DNA of 64,000 nt from Gammaproteobacteria bacterium 50_400_T64 (GCA_002162755.1 MAAS01000018.1:62001-126000), one strand, 5' to 3'; shown: positions 34,789-45,104, numbered from the stretch's first letter. Numbers and translations: made by a program. Notes: a model not told the origin generated them from the letters alone.

Positions 34789-35424
34789 TCAGGAAAACAG
34801 GCGACGCAGCCATCCGCCCTCAAGGCGTTTTTTACACTGGCTGTACTGAGCGCTATAGGTTTTTGAGCGCCGCTCCACTTTTCGAGCAACACCTTTTAAC
34901 CAGGCTTTATTTTTATAAGAGCCACGGGCGTACCCGCCGTGACCTTCGTGGTAATTTAGATATTGATTATAGGCATCCCACTTGGAAACACCGTTGCGCT
35001 TCTGGCTTTTATCCATGTACCAAAATACAAAATCGACAGCATCATCAAAATCATCCCTGTCGCTAAACATTGAGCCCGCATCTTTTTGGTAATCGCCCCA
35101 GGTACCTGTCTTAACCTGCGCATAACCATAGGCCGAACTCGCTCTTCCGTAAGGAATAATCCATAAAAAATAGCGCATAGGTGGCCTGGCATCGTGCTGA
35201 AATTTTGACTCCTGATACATAATTGCCATCGGCACCGTGACCGGCCCACCCCAGCGTTTACTGGAAGACCTGGCCGCTTTATACCAGCTACGCTTTTCAG
35301 TAAATATATCGCAAATATTATCGATTTTTTCTGGCGCAGAAGCACAACCTGTCACTAATAAAGCCAGTGCAGCTAACAAGACAAAACACTGTGCTTTTAA
35401 AAATCGCACGGATATTAATTTCAA
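34789..35424 (-). CDS. Lipoprotein lytic transglycosylase-like (SLT domain)
   Basis: 211 residues. A lipoprotein signal with the lipobox VTGC (Cys27) is followed by an SLT-like lysozyme fold: PMAIMYQESKF with the probable catalytic Glu72, then YGYAQVKTGTWGDY and a late YNQYLNYHEGHGGYARG. It probably cuts peptidoglycan at the outer membrane's inner face. The basic C-terminal end is unusual but short. The gene stands alone. Confidence 0.9.
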   Translation of the reverse strand: MKLISVRFLKAQCFVLLAALALLVTGCASAPEKIDNICDIFTEKRSWYKAARSSSKRWGGPVTVPMAIMYQESKFQHDARPPMRYFLWIIPYGRASSAYGYAQVKTGTWGDYQKDAGSMFSDRDDFDDAVDFVFWYMDKSQKRNGVSKWDAYNQYLNYHEGHGGYARGSYKNKAWLKGVARKVERRSKTYSAQYSQCKKRLEGGWLRRLFS

Positions 35425-35475
35425 CTTAAGAACCTTAATTTAATAACGCGCCGTTAAGACAGACAAAACCTGAGC

Positions 35476-35778
35476 CTAACTCGCACCCTGCTTAGCATTA
35501 AACTTCTCCATCTGCTCAGGCGTGGCCGGCGTTTGGTATTTATCTTTCCATTCACTATAGGGCATGCCGTAAACATTCGTACGGGCCGCTTCATAGTCAA
35601 CGCTTTCTCCGCGCTCCTCCGCTTCAGCAACATACCATTTCGACAAACAATTGCGACAGAAAGAGGCAAGATTCATTAACTCGATATTTTGCACTTCTTT
35701 GTGCTCATCCAAATGCTTTAATAAACGACGAAAAACGGCAGCTTCAATTTCTGTTTCTGTTTCTATTTCAGTGCTCAT
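35476..35778 (-). CDS. DUF1244 family protein
   Basis: 100 residues, helical, no signal peptide. The family pattern is clear: FRRLLKHLDEHKEVQNIELMNLASFCRNCLSKWY and then NVYGMPYSEWK (described here in parts). The conserved CRNC pair could bind a metal or form a disulfide. Its start overlaps the lipA stop by one base (TAATG), so it is translationally coupled to lipA. The function is unknown. Confidence 0.9.
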   Translation of the reverse strand: MSTEIETETEIEAAVFRRLLKHLDEHKEVQNIELMNLASFCRNCLSKWYVAEAEERGESVDYEAARTNVYGMPYSEWKDKYQTPATPEQMEKFNAKQGAS

Positions 35779-36788
35779 TACTTTACTTTCTCTCCGTGCG
35801 CCTGTTTATCCGCATGGTACGAGGAGCGCACCAGTGGGCCAGAGGCAATGTGTATAAAACCGATGGATTCAGCGTAATCTCGATATTCTTCAAATTCGTC
35901 GGGGTGCACAAAACGATCGACCGGCAAATGGTTTTTCGAAGGCTGTAAATACTGCCCTACTGTCAGCATTTCAACGTCATGGGCGCGCAAATCATCAAGT
36001 GTCGCGAGCAGCTCTTCTTTTGTTTCACCCAGGCCCACCATTAAGCCCGACTTGGTCGGCACCGCTGGATTACGCGCTTTATATTGCTGTAATAATTTCA
36101 ATGACCAGGCGTAATTAGCTCCTGGTCGAGACTGTCGATAAAGGCGGGGTACGGTTTCTATATTGTGATTAAACACATCGGGCGGGGTGGCGCTGAGAAT
36201 ATCGAGGGCCGGTTCCATGCGACCGCGAAAGTCCGGCACCAGCACTTCAATTTCTAAGACTGGATTGTGCGCCCGGGACTCGCGTATACAATCGGCAAAA
36301 TGCTGGGCACCACCATCGCGCAGGTCGTCTCTATCGACAGACGTAATCACCACGTATTTAAGCTGCATTTCGGCAATGGCCTGGGCCAGATGAGCGGGTT
36401 CTTCAACATCGAGAGGGTTCGGCTTGCCGTGGCCAACGTCACAAAAGGGACAGCGGCGGGTGCAAATGTCGCCCATAATCATAAAGGTCGCAGTGCCGCC
36501 GCTGAAGCACTCACTGAGATTTGGGCAGGCCGCTTCTTCACAAACCGTGGAAAGTTTATTTTTGCGCAGAATTTTTTTAATACGCGCCACATCGGGTGAA
36601 CTCGAGAGGCGAATTTTCAACCATGGCGGTTTACGTTGAAACGTTTCAGTAGGAATGACCTTTACCGGGATGCGCTCAACCTTGTCGGCACTGCGTAACT
36701 TTTCACCCTGACGCAATCGTTGGGTACGTTTTACCGGCTGGCGCTCATCTGAGCTTCCCGGTGAATCACTGCTGGAATTGCCGTCCAT
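35778..36788 (-). CDS. lipA: Lipoyl synthase
   Basis: A radical-SAM enzyme that inserts two sulfurs into protein-bound octanoyl groups. The auxiliary cluster Cys are 83, 88 and 94 ([12 protein letters not shown]). The radical-SAM Cys are 109, 113 and 116 (CTRRCPFC). An RSSYHAD-type end ([11 protein letters not shown]) provides the conserved Ser ligand. 336 residues with a polar N-terminal extension of about 55 residues. It is downstream of lipB by 28 bases; the octanoyl product of LipB is its substrate. Confidence 0.97.
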   Translation of the reverse strand: MDGNSSSDSPGSSDERQPVKRTQRLRQGEKLRSADKVERIPVKVIPTETFQRKPPWLKIRLSSSPDVARIKKILRKNKLSTVCEEAACPNLSECFSGGTATFMIMGDICTRRCPFCDVGHGKPNPLDVEEPAHLAQAIAEMQLKYVVITSVDRDDLRDGGAQHFADCIRESRAHNPVLEIEVLVPDFRGRMEPALDILSATPPDVFNHNIETVPRLYRQSRPGANYAWSLKLLQQYKARNPAVPTKSGLMVGLGETKEELLATLDDLRAHDVEMLTVGQYLQPSKNHLPVDRFVHPDEFEEYRDYAESIGFIHIASGPLVRSSYHADKQAHGEKVK

Positions 36789-36816
36789 TAATCTCGCCTA
36801 AAATTGCCTATTAATA

Positions 36817-37527
36817 TTAATTAATCAACGCGTACTGCCAATCCAGATACTGCCAATGGGCTTGTTTATCCCGCTTCGCGCTAAAGCGCTGTACCAACTC
36901 ATCAACTAATTGTTTTTCTAAAACCTGCCATGTCGGCATATCACTGCTCGACAATAAATCTTTAAGCCGTGTCATTTGCAAACCCTGATAACCACAGGGG
37001 TTAATGCGCTGAAAGGGTTCCAGGTCGACATCAATATTTAATGCCAAACCGTGATAGCTACGCCCGCGTCGAATACGCAAACCCAGTGAGGCAATCTTGT
37101 CTGCGCCGACATAAACACCCGGCGCTTTATCCCGCGTTTCAGCCTTAACATCATAGTTCGCCAACAGAGATTTTAAACTCAATTCAATGGCGCAAACCAG
37201 TTCGCGTACATTAAGACCCGCTCGCTTTAAATCGATCAACGTATAAATCACCAGCTGCCCTGGCCCGTGGTAAGTCACCTGACCACCGCGGTCAACTTTC
37301 AGCACGGGAATATCACCGGGCATCAATAAATGTTCGGCCTTACCTGCCTGTCCCTGGGTAAAGACCGGGGGATGCTGAACGACCCAAAGTTGATCGGGGG
37401 AATTTTCAGTACGCGATTCGGTGTAGTCTTTCATTGCTGCAAAAACCCGTTCATAGGGCTGTAGTCCCAGCTGGCAGACAGCGACGGTCATTTCAGGAAG
37501 GCTGGCATAACCCTCATTCACCACCAT
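36817..37527 (-). CDS. lipB: Lipoyl(octanoyl) transferase
   Basis: 236 residues. It transfers octanoyl from acyl carrier protein to lipoyl domains. The catalytic Cys178 lies in [11 protein letters not shown] and the Lys in [27 protein letters not shown] is the conserved substrate-binding stretch. It is 2 bases after the DUF493 gene and 28 before lipA, forming ybeD-lipB-lipA. Confidence 0.97.
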   Translation of the reverse strand: MVVNEGYASLPEMTVAVCQLGLQPYERVFAAMKDYTESRTENSPDQLWVVQHPPVFTQGQAGKAEHLLMPGDIPVLKVDRGGQVTYHGPGQLVIYTLIDLKRAGLNVRELVCAIELSLKSLLANYDVKAETRDKAPGVYVGADKIASLGLRIRRGRSYHGLALNIDVDLEPFQRINPCGYQGLQMTRLKDLLSSSDMPTWQVLEKQLVDELVQRFSAKRDKQAHWQYLDWQYALIN

Positions 37528-37529
37528 AT

Positions 37530-37799
37530 TTACAACACCATCCGCACTCGAGTGCTCGTTTTAAGATCGATAAAGATAGCCTCTAACTGAGGCTTTCCGG
37601 TGGCGGTAATAATCACCGTCACCGCCTGAAAGGTCGACTTGCGACTATCCCGAATACTCACCTTGGTCTGATCAAAACCCGGTGCGTGTCGCTCCATAAC
37701 ACTGAACACATGCTCGCGAAATTCTTCACAAGTTTCACCCATCACCTTAATCGGATAATCACAGGGGAATTCAATTCTCGGCATTTCAGGTTCAGTCAT
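37530..37799 (-). CDS. ybeD: DUF493 family protein (YbeD-like)
   Basis: 89 residues, the small ACT-like fold of the YbeD family. It starts near [14 protein letters not shown], carries [18 protein letters not shown] and ends [12 protein letters not shown]. YbeD is always close to lipB in gammaproteobacteria, as here, but its role in lipoate metabolism is not defined. Confidence 0.92.
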   Translation of the reverse strand: MTEPEMPRIEFPCDYPIKVMGETCEEFREHVFSVMERHAPGFDQTKVSIRDSRKSTFQAVTVIITATGKPQLEAIFIDLKTSTRVRMVL

Positions 37800-37835
37800 A
37801 ACGATCTCATGTACTTGATTTCACACAGTACGAAC

Positions 37836-38984
37836 TCATAACAGGCTCATCACAAACTGCACTAGCCTGTCCCACAGTCTTGAGAAAAACCCGGCCTCGG
37901 CGATAGGCTGAGAGGCTACCAATTTTTTATCTGCCAACACTTCGCCTTTATAAGTCACCACCAAACGGCCCAGCTCCTGCTGCTGCGTTAGTGGTGCTTC
38001 GAGGGTGGCATCGACATGAATATTACTTTCTAGCTGAGCTCTGGCACCGCGGGGGAAGGTGAGAAATACATCGTCGGCCAGCACAAGATCAACACTGTCT
38101 TCTTCGCCAAACCAGACGCGATTATCCGCCTGCAGCACATCACCAGCGCTAAAAACTTTGTCAGTTTCGTAGTAACGGAAACCGTAGGTGAGTAATTTTT
38201 GTGACTCCTGAGCGCGAGCCTCTTCGCTGCGCGTACCCATCACCACCGAGATCAAACGCATGCCATTGCGTTCGGCAGAAGCCACCAGGCAATAACCCGC
38301 CTCTTCGGTGTGGCCCGTTTTCATACCATCGACAGACTTATCACGCCATAACAGGCGATTTCGATTAGGCTGTTTAATACCGTTGTATTCGTAATATTTT
38401 TCAGAATACAGGGCATAGTGTTCAGGGTGTTCGAGAATGATCGCTTGCGCTAACAGGGACAAATCGCGGGCCGTGGTGACATGTCCCTCCGCGGGCCAAC
38501 CGGTAGCATTCACGAAGTAACTACTGTTCATACCCAGTAACACGGCTTGTTGATTCATTACATCGGCAAAGGCACTTTCACTACCGGCTAAATGCTCTGC
38601 CAGCGCCACGGTGGCGTCATTGCCCGACTGAATAATAATGCCTTTTAGTAAGTCGCCGAGAAGCACTTCCGTACCTTCGCGCACGAACATTTTCGAGCCA
38701 CCCATTTTCCAGGCGGTGACACTAATGGGGACTTTGTCAGCGTGAGTAAACTTGCCGCTGGCCATCTCGCCCGCCACGACATAAGTGCTCATCATTTTAG
38801 TCAGGCTGGCTGGCGGCAAGGGTAAATCGGCATTTTCCTCAACCAGCACTCGCCCGGTATTGGCATCAATTAATATCCACGACTTGGCTGCTAATTGCGG
38901 CGCTGCGGGAATTAACGTCTGAGCCTGCGCACTCGTGACGATAAAGCACATCGAAATGAGCAGAGCAGAAAGAACTCTCAACAT
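37836..38984 (-). CDS. dacA: D-alanyl-D-alanine carboxypeptidase (PBP5/6 type)
   Basis: 382 residues from the chosen ATG. The signal peptide ends near AQAQ. The penicillin-binding motifs are SLTK (Ser60), SGN (IQSGNDATV) and KTG (GMKTGHTEEAG). The C-terminal PBP5-type beta domain ends in an amphipathic anchor (FFSRLWDRLVQFVMSLL) for the inner membrane. It trims the terminal D-Ala of peptidoglycan. An earlier in-frame start would add 23 residues before the signal peptide and is unlikely. Confidence 0.96.
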   Translation of the reverse strand: MLRVLSALLISMCFIVTSAQAQTLIPAAPQLAAKSWILIDANTGRVLVEENADLPLPPASLTKMMSTYVVAGEMASGKFTHADKVPISVTAWKMGGSKMFVREGTEVLLGDLLKGIIIQSGNDATVALAEHLAGSESAFADVMNQQAVLLGMNSSYFVNATGWPAEGHVTTARDLSLLAQAIILEHPEHYALYSEKYYEYNGIKQPNRNRLLWRDKSVDGMKTGHTEEAGYCLVASAERNGMRLISVVMGTRSEEARAQESQKLLTYGFRYYETDKVFSAGDVLQADNRVWFGEEDSVDLVLADDVFLTFPRGARAQLESNIHVDATLEAPLTQQQELGRLVVTYKGEVLADKKLVASQPIAEAGFFSRLWDRLVQFVMSLL

Positions 38985-39147
38985 AATTTTAAACCTTAGT
39001 TTCAAACTAGTTTTGGCTGTTGTGCAGCCGAATTTAAAGGGATGTTTGGCCAATCACAGCCTTTATAAAGTGGGCATTACTTGGATTCAAATCATAATAA
39101 CATGGGGCAACACGCCACTTCGCTAGCAAGAGTGATTAAACAAACAA

Positions 39148-40095
39148 CTAAATGTCTCGGACAGCATTAATCACAAAAGGTTTATATCGGCCCTGCTCTA
39201 CCAGGCGCTCACGCAATGCCACTAACTGAGATTGATCAACAATGGGGCCAATCCAGACTTTAAAAACGGGGGATGTTACTTCACCAAAACGACGCACAGA
39301 AACCGGGAACGTTGTTATTGACGAGAGCTGCGCTTGCAGCTGCCTTGCAGAACTCATTGAGCTGTAGACACCCACTTGCAAGAAAGGCTGGGCAGACGGC
39401 TTTTTAGCATCGACAAGTAAAGGCTGAATCTTTTCCGGCTTATTGACCTGCGCACTCACACGCGGCAGTGACACGCTGTTGGGCTGAAAGTTGGCCGGAT
39501 CTATTGCCTCCACCCTGACTCGCGCCGTACCCGTATTGGCATAACCGAGCTTTTTTGCGCCGGCGTAGGACAGGTCAATAATACGCCCGCCATGGAAGGG
39601 GCCTCGATCATTAACACGCACAATAATTTGTCGCCCATTGGCTATATTTGTGACGCGAACGTAGGCGGGAATAGGCAAGGTTTTATGGGCGGCCGTCATG
39701 CCGTACATACTGTAGGTTTCACCGTTGGAGGTTTTGCGCCCATGAAACTTATTGCCGTACCAGGAGGCTTCACCTTCTTCACTATAACCTTTTGCAGAAG
39801 GCATTAATTGATAAGTCACGCCATTCACGGTGTAGGGATTTTTATTGCCAGCGATTGTAATGGGGTCGACTCTCGGCACCGCATTTGCCAACTGACTGAC
39901 ATCCACTTCATGACTCGGGCCACTGTCTTTTAAGCGGGCAAAAGAATCACCGCTCTGGCAACCACTCAAACTAAGGAGTAGTAACGAGCCCGTCATCAGC
40001 GCCGCAAAACATACCCGGCGCGACAAGCCCAGGCGAGTCCTACCAGCCCTTGCAGAGTCAAAGACCTCAGTCACCCTTAGCCATCTCCTCGGCAA
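39148..40095 (-). CDS. rlpA: Septal ring lytic transglycosylase RlpA
   Basis: 315 residues. A lipoprotein signal with LSGC (Cys46) is followed by a double-psi beta-barrel domain (EEGEASWYGNKFHGRKTSNG, then VRVNDRGPF) and a C-terminal SPOR domain (about 235-310) that binds denuded septal glycan. The signal sequence is preceded by about 30 extra residues, so the true start may be internal. As given it overlaps mltB by 29 bases. Confidence 0.94.
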   Translation of the reverse strand: MPRRWLRVTEVFDSARAGRTRLGLSRRVCFAALMTGSLLLLSLSGCQSGDSFARLKDSGPSHEVDVSQLANAVPRVDPITIAGNKNPYTVNGVTYQLMPSAKGYSEEGEASWYGNKFHGRKTSNGETYSMYGMTAAHKTLPIPAYVRVTNIANGRQIIVRVNDRGPFHGGRIIDLSYAGAKKLGYANTGTARVRVEAIDPANFQPNSVSLPRVSAQVNKPEKIQPLLVDAKKPSAQPFLQVGVYSSMSSARQLQAQLSSITTFPVSVRRFGEVTSPVFKVWIGPIVDQSQLVALRERLVEQGRYKPFVINAVRDI

Positions 40096-41077
40096 TTTGT
40101 TCAGCCAATTGCGTTACTGCCATGGCGTAGCGAAAGCTGTGGTTGTAGCGGGTAATGGTGTAATAGTTTTGCAGGCCGAGCCAGAATTCCACACCGGCCT
40201 GCCCCTGCAGACGCAGGGGAATCGCCTTCACCTCCGGGCTCATTTCCGGCACCGGGCTAAAACCCTGTTCGGCCAACTGAACAAGACTCAGTTTCGGTTT
40301 CATCAATTTATTAACCAGCTCAGCGTTGTAATCGGCGTTAATTCTCGCCCGTACCACCACCCCTTCATCACGCTGCCAGCCGTGGCGTACAAAATAGTTA
40401 GCGACACTGCCAATGGCATCGGCAGGGTCGGCCCAGATATCGGCCACGCCATCATTGTTGTAATCAACCGCGTAAGCACGGTAGCTGGAGGGCATAAACT
40501 GGCCGTAACCCATCGCCCCTGCGTAAGAACCTTTCAAGATCGCAGGATCGAGCTTTTGTTCTTTAGCCAGCAGTAAAAAATGCTCTAGTTCTTTGGTGAA
40601 AAAAGGACTGCGCGCCGGATAGTCAAAGGCCAAGGTTGATAGGGCATCGACGACGCGATAATTGCCTGTGATTCTGCCGTAATACGTTTCAACACCGATG
40701 ATGGCCACCACGTACTCGATGGGCACACCAAACTCGGCCTGCATTTTTTCCAGCCACGGCCGCTGTTCACGCCAAAACTGCAAGCCCTGACGCAAACGCT
40801 TTTCAGTAACAAAAATCTTGCGATAGTCTTTCCACAATTTGACCTTTTCTGCGGGGCGGGTCATGGCGTCAATAATCGACTGCTTGTAGTGCGCACCGGC
40901 AAATAGCGCTCGTAGCTCAGTACGATCGAAATCGTGCTCGGCAACCATGCGTTCGATGAAGGCTTGCGCCCCGGCATTACCTGAATAGCTCCTTTCAGAC
41001 TCGGCCCTTGCCAGCCCAGCGCTCGCCAACAAAGCAATTAATAAACTAACAAGTCCGGTTTTTACCCTTATTTTCAC
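40067..41077 (-). CDS. mltB: Membrane-bound lytic murein transglycosylase B
   Basis: 336 residues with a cleavable signal peptide (about 25 residues). The catalytic Glu is in IIGVETYYG, and the family pattern YAGAMGYGQFMPSSYRAYAVD and DIWADPADAIGSVANYF is present (in separate short blocks). It cleaves glycan strands, giving anhydro-muropeptides. It starts at the rodA stop (ATGA overlap) and ends inside the rlpA 5' region. Confidence 0.95.
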   Translation of the reverse strand: MKIRVKTGLVSLLIALLASAGLARAESERSYSGNAGAQAFIERMVAEHDFDRTELRALFAGAHYKQSIIDAMTRPAEKVKLWKDYRKIFVTEKRLRQGLQFWREQRPWLEKMQAEFGVPIEYVVAIIGVETYYGRITGNYRVVDALSTLAFDYPARSPFFTKELEHFLLLAKEQKLDPAILKGSYAGAMGYGQFMPSSYRAYAVDYNNDGVADIWADPADAIGSVANYFVRHGWQRDEGVVVRARINADYNAELVNKLMKPKLSLVQLAEQGFSPVPEMSPEVKAIPLRLQGQAGVEFWLGLQNYYTITRYNHSFRYAMAVTQLAEQIAEEMAKGD

Positions 41078-42225
41078 AGCTGTTCACCCATCCGTTTTTT
41101 CTCCCTACTGACTGCCATCAGCATACCAAACCCCAGCATCAGGGTCACAATCGACGTGCCACCGTAACTCACCATCGGCAGGGGCACACCTACCACTGGC
41201 AGAATGCCAGAAACCATCCCCATATTGACAAATATATAGACAAAAAATGTCAGTGTGATGCTACCCGCGAGCAAACGACTAAACATACTTTGGGCGTTAA
41301 TGCTGATCATCATGCCGCGAAATATAATGAGTACATACACCAGCAATAAACAAAGAACCCCGGTAAAACCAAACTCTTCCGACAGCACCGCAATAATAAA
41401 GTCTGTGTGGCTCTCGGGCAAAAAATCGAGCTGCGATTGGGTGCCCTGCATCCAGCCTTTGCCGGAACTACCACCGGCACCAATAGCGGTGGTCGATTGA
41501 ATAATATTCCAGCCCGCGCCCAACTTATCTGACTGGGGATCGAGCAGGGTCAAAATACGGGTTTTCTGATAATCCCGCAGTAAATAAAACCAGAACACGG
41601 GTGCCACACTGAAGGCAACAAACAAGGTACCAAGTAAATATGCTTTGCCCAGCCCCGCGAGAAAAAGCACAAAAAACCCGGCGGCAAAAATCAGCAGCGC
41701 GGTGCCTAAATCAGGCTGTATGCCCACCAAAATGGCCGGGGTGCCAATCAATAACAAAGCCACGAGGATATGCTTAAAGCGTGGAGGCAGCACACGTTGA
41801 CCCAAATAGCTGGATAGCATTAAGGGCACGCCGACCTTCAATACTTCCGAGGGCTGAAAGCGAAAGAAACCGAGATCCAGCCAACGCTGCGCGCCCTTGG
41901 CTCCGACACCAATAAAAATCACCGCAATCAGCAGACCCACTCCGCCTATATAGATAACAAAAGCCCAGCGCTGCATAAACCGAGTATCGAACTGTGCCAC
42001 TGCTATCATCACAAAAAGCCCAATACCCATAAACACGCTCTGGCGTTTAACGTAGCTAAGCTCCTGACCACTGGCGCTATACAACACTGAAATACCGATC
42101 GCCATTAACACCAATAAGAGGAGTAATAATGGCAGGTCAACACGCAGAGCGAACCAACGCTTATGTTCACCGTAAACGCTGGAGCCGTGCTCCTTTAGAC
42201 TACGTTCAAAATCACCCTGACTCAT
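41074..42225 (-). CDS. rodA: Rod shape-determining glycosyltransferase RodA
   Basis: 383 residues, a SEDS-family peptidoglycan polymerase with about ten membrane segments. Conserved stretches are FQPSEVLKVGVPL, GIQPDLGTALL and PLPMVSYGGTS. It works with PBP2 in the elongasome. The ATG at 42225 was chosen over an in-frame TTG 12 bases upstream. It overlaps the mrdA end by 14 bases and mltB by 4. Confidence 0.97.
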   Translation of the reverse strand: MSQGDFERSLKEHGSSVYGEHKRWFALRVDLPLLLLLLVLMAIGISVLYSASGQELSYVKRQSVFMGIGLFVMIAVAQFDTRFMQRWAFVIYIGGVGLLIAVIFIGVGAKGAQRWLDLGFFRFQPSEVLKVGVPLMLSSYLGQRVLPPRFKHILVALLLIGTPAILVGIQPDLGTALLIFAAGFFVLFLAGLGKAYLLGTLFVAFSVAPVFWFYLLRDYQKTRILTLLDPQSDKLGAGWNIIQSTTAIGAGGSSGKGWMQGTQSQLDFLPESHTDFIIAVLSEEFGFTGVLCLLLVYVLIIFRGMMISINAQSMFSRLLAGSITLTFFVYIFVNMGMVSGILPVVGVPLPMVSYGGTSIVTLMLGFGMLMAVSREKKRMGEQL

Positions 42226-44125
42226 TATTACTCTCAAGAGGACTCAGCACGGCTTTACTTTGCAAGGCCTCGCGCTGAGCTGTTTCATCCGCCTGGGGAT
42301 AATATTTGAAGTAGGCATTAATCACATCGCGGGCGACCGGCGCTGCCGTCGAACTGCCATGCTCGCCATTCTCAACAATCACCGCCACCGCGATACGCGG
42401 GTTTTCAACCGGGGCAAAAGCGATAAACAGCGCGTGATCAAGCTGTAACTTGGCGAGCTTGCTAGCATCGTATTTTTCATCCTGTTTAATACCGACCACC
42501 TGTGCGGTGCCTGTTTTACCTGCCATGGTGTAGTCAATTTTACCAATAGCTCGGCGTGCCGTGCCCCGCAAGTCCCTGACTACCCCGGACATAGCATCGA
42601 GCACCAGATCCCAATAGCGCGTAGGAATATTAATGATTGCAGGATCGGACACCACAGGTGTCAATTGCTGTCCAACCGCGCTCACCATTTTTGGCTCACG
42701 CACCTCGCCCCGCGTTGCCAAACGACTAACAGCCACGGCCATCTGTAGCGGTGTCGCCAGCATAAAGCCCTGACCAATACTGACATTCACGGTGTCACCC
42801 GGATACCAAACCCGACCGCGAGCACCCTGCTTCCAGTCTCGCGAAGGCATAATGCCCCGCGCCTCTGCGGGCAGGTCGATGCCCGTTTTGTCGCCATAGC
42901 CAAAACGCGCACCATAATCGTGGAGCACATCAATACCCGTGCGAAAACCAACATCGTAAAAATACACATCACAGGACTGCACGATGGCATCGTAAAGACT
43001 AATCTTGCTACCGTGACCGCTGCGCTTCCAGTCACGGTATTTACGTTTTTCACCTGCCAGCTGGTAGAAGCCAGGATCGTAAATGCGATACCCCATGCTC
43101 ACCGTACCCGAGTCGAGGGCAGCCAAACCAAACACCGGCTTAACCGTAGAACCTGGGGGGTACTGCCCCCTCAAAGCACGATCAAACAAAGGCTGGGCGG
43201 GCGACCCCGTTAAGGCTTTATAGGCTTTCGTGGAAATACCGGTAACAAAGGGGTTGGGATCAAACGACGGCATACTGGCCAGGACGAGTACGCCGCCGGT
43301 TACCGTATCGATGGCGACCACCGCACCGCGCTCCTCACCCAGGGCTTCAATTGCCACTTTCTGCAAACGGCTGTCGAGAAACAAATGCAAGTCTGCCCCC
43401 GGCACTGGATCAATACGCTCCAGCACCCGCATCACCCGACCCCGCGCATTGGTTTCGACATGCTCGTAGCCGACCTCGCCAAGCAACTGATTTTCGTAGA
43501 ACTTTTCCAGCCCGGTTTTACCGGTCATGTGCGAACCCTTGTAACGCTTTGGGTCAAAGCGCTTCAACTCCCGCTCATTAATGCGCCCGGTGTAGCCGAC
43601 CACGTGGGCAAGCTCATGCGCCAAAGGGTATTCACGAATTAGCTGCGCAGAAACCTCAACCCCGGACAGACGATGCTCATTAACGGCAATCAAAGCTTGC
43701 TCGCTTTCACTGAGATTAAAACGTAAAGGCACTGATTCGTAAGGACGGCGGCGCTTGACCAGTTTTTCAAAGCGCGCCAACTCAGTCTCTTTAAACGTCA
43801 GCAGCTCACCGACATCACTGAGTAATTGTTCAATATTTTTCGCACGCTCAACAACAATGGACAAGGTAAAGCCAGGGCGGTTATCAGCCAGTAGCACACC
43901 GTTACGATCGTAAATCAAACCCCGCGCTGGCGGCAGAGCGCGCACGTGAATGCGATTATTGTCAGCCAGAGTGGCAAAATCCTGGTGCCGGTTAATCTGT
44001 AAATCGTGGTAGCGCCACAGTAAAATACCCAGCAACAAAAGTACCACCAACAGCGTAAAACTGGCGCGCGCGACATAGAGTCGAGACTCCCACTGGGGGT
44101 TTTTCAGGGTACTGAAATCTGCCAT
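42212..44125 (-). CDS. mrdA: Penicillin-binding protein 2
   Basis: 637 residues. One N-terminal membrane anchor (about 22-42) is followed by the PBP dimerisation domain and the transpeptidase with SxxK (Ser326 in PGSTVKPVF), SCDVYFYDVG and KTG (AGKTGTAQVVG). It is the elongation-specific transpeptidase paired with RodA, whose gene overlaps its 3' end. Upstream lies a short tandem repeat array, then rlmH. Confidence 0.97.
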   Translation of the reverse strand: MADFSTLKNPQWESRLYVARASFTLLVVLLLLGILLWRYHDLQINRHQDFATLADNNRIHVRALPPARGLIYDRNGVLLADNRPGFTLSIVVERAKNIEQLLSDVGELLTFKETELARFEKLVKRRRPYESVPLRFNLSESEQALIAVNEHRLSGVEVSAQLIREYPLAHELAHVVGYTGRINERELKRFDPKRYKGSHMTGKTGLEKFYENQLLGEVGYEHVETNARGRVMRVLERIDPVPGADLHLFLDSRLQKVAIEALGEERGAVVAIDTVTGGVLVLASMPSFDPNPFVTGISTKAYKALTGSPAQPLFDRALRGQYPPGSTVKPVFGLAALDSGTVSMGYRIYDPGFYQLAGEKRKYRDWKRSGHGSKISLYDAIVQSCDVYFYDVGFRTGIDVLHDYGARFGYGDKTGIDLPAEARGIMPSRDWKQGARGRVWYPGDTVNVSIGQGFMLATPLQMAVAVSRLATRGEVREPKMVSAVGQQLTPVVSDPAIINIPTRYWDLVLDAMSGVVRDLRGTARRAIGKIDYTMAGKTGTAQVVGIKQDEKYDASKLAKLQLDHALFIAFAPVENPRIAVAVIVENGEHGSSTAAPVARDVINAYFKYYPQADETAQREALQSKAVLSPLESNNESG

Positions 44126-44177
44126 TTTTAGCTAAGTACGCTCCCGGCCACAAAGTTTCTTCTTATTACTTTTTAAT

Positions 44178-44233
44178 AGTGATTCTTTAACGGTAACTCT
44201 TTACCGATGCTTCTCTAACGATGGCTCTTTACC
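44178..44233. repeat. Four tandem 14 bp repeats at the rlmH stop codon
   Basis: Units AGTGATTCTTTAAC, GGTAACTCTTTACC, GATGCTTCTCTAAC and GATGGCTCTTTACC follow head to tail without gaps. The last unit contains the rlmH stop codon (44229-44231), so the array begins in the gene end and extends toward mrdA. Confidence 0.85.
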
Positions 44234-44696
44234 TGTGATAGGGGTGCCCGGCATTAATCGACCAGGCCCGGTAGAGCTGTTCTATCAAAATAATGCGCAC
44301 CAGCGGATGAGGCAAGGTCAGGGCCGATAACGACCAACTGATATTCGCCCGCGCGATGCAGGACTGCGCCAGTCCATCGGGGCCGCCAATCAGCAAGCTA
44401 AAATTATCACCACTGCCCTGCCAGTCGAACAAATTACGCGCCAGCTGATCTGTGCCCCAGGGCTTGCCTTTCACTTCCAGCGCGATCACTCGATCACCCT
44501 GGCCAATCGCTTTCAGCATGGCCTCGCCTTCACTGGCGATGGCGCGATCCGGCGCTTCATTTTTGCGTCGCGCCGCGAGGGGAATTTCAACCAGCTCAAG
44601 ATGCAGTTCATTCGGCAAGCGCTTGGCGTACTCGGTATAGCCACTTTGCACCCAGCCCGGCATTTTACTGCCCACGGCAATAATGCGCAGTCTCAA
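44229..44696 (-). CDS. rlmH: 23S rRNA pseudouridine-1915 N3-methyltransferase RlmH
   Basis: 155 residues of the SPOUT methyltransferase family, which methylates pseudouridine 1915 of 23S rRNA on assembled 70S ribosomes. It starts [20 protein letters not shown]. The SAM-binding trefoil knot has LLIGGPDGL and the C-terminal [13 protein letters not shown]...GHPYHR pattern. It is 33 bases downstream of rsfS. Confidence 0.97.
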   Translation of the reverse strand: MRLRIIAVGSKMPGWVQSGYTEYAKRLPNELHLELVEIPLAARRKNEAPDRAIASEGEAMLKAIGQGDRVIALEVKGKPWGTDQLARNLFDWQGSGDNFSLLIGGPDGLAQSCIARANISWSLSALTLPHPLVRIILIEQLYRAWSINAGHPYHR

Positions 44697-44729
44697 GCGG
44701 CGATACCCGGGGCTAGCGGCCGAAAATAA

Positions 44730-45104
44730 TTAATCATTATTATCGACGTCAACATCGATCTCATTGGCTCTCTCTACCGAACTGGGGCGCATTGACCAGA
44801 GTTTTTCCAACTCATAAAAAGCCCGTGTCGTTGGCTGCATCACATGAACGATGACGTCGCCGAAGTCGACCAGCACCCATTCGCCCTCGTCCATGCCTTC
44901 GACGCCGATGGGTTGAAAGCCAGCTTTTTTGCCCTCTTCAACGGTATTTTGCGCCAGCGCTTTAACCTGACGATTGCTGGTGCCGCTGACGACAATCATG
45001 GTGTCGGTAATGTCGCTGAGCTCCCGCACATCAATGGTGACGAGATCCTGACCTTTAATGTCTTCCAGCGCTGCAATAACAATCTTGTAAATATCATTAC
45101 TCAT
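44730..45104 (-). CDS. rsfS: Ribosome silencing factor RsfS
   Basis: 124 residues. RsfS binds uL14 and blocks subunit joining in stationary phase. The family pattern is SDITDTMIVVSGTSNRQVKA (conserved Asp/Thr/Ser) and EWVLVDFGDVIVHVM, ending with the YELEKLW helix. An acidic extra tail (DVDVDNND) follows. Its start overlaps the nadD stop by 4 bases. Confidence 0.96.
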   Translation of the reverse strand: MSNDIYKIVIAALEDIKGQDLVTIDVRELSDITDTMIVVSGTSNRQVKALAQNTVEEGKKAGFQPIGVEGMDEGEWVLVDFGDVIVHVMQPTTRAFYELEKLWSMRPSSVERANEIDVDVDNND

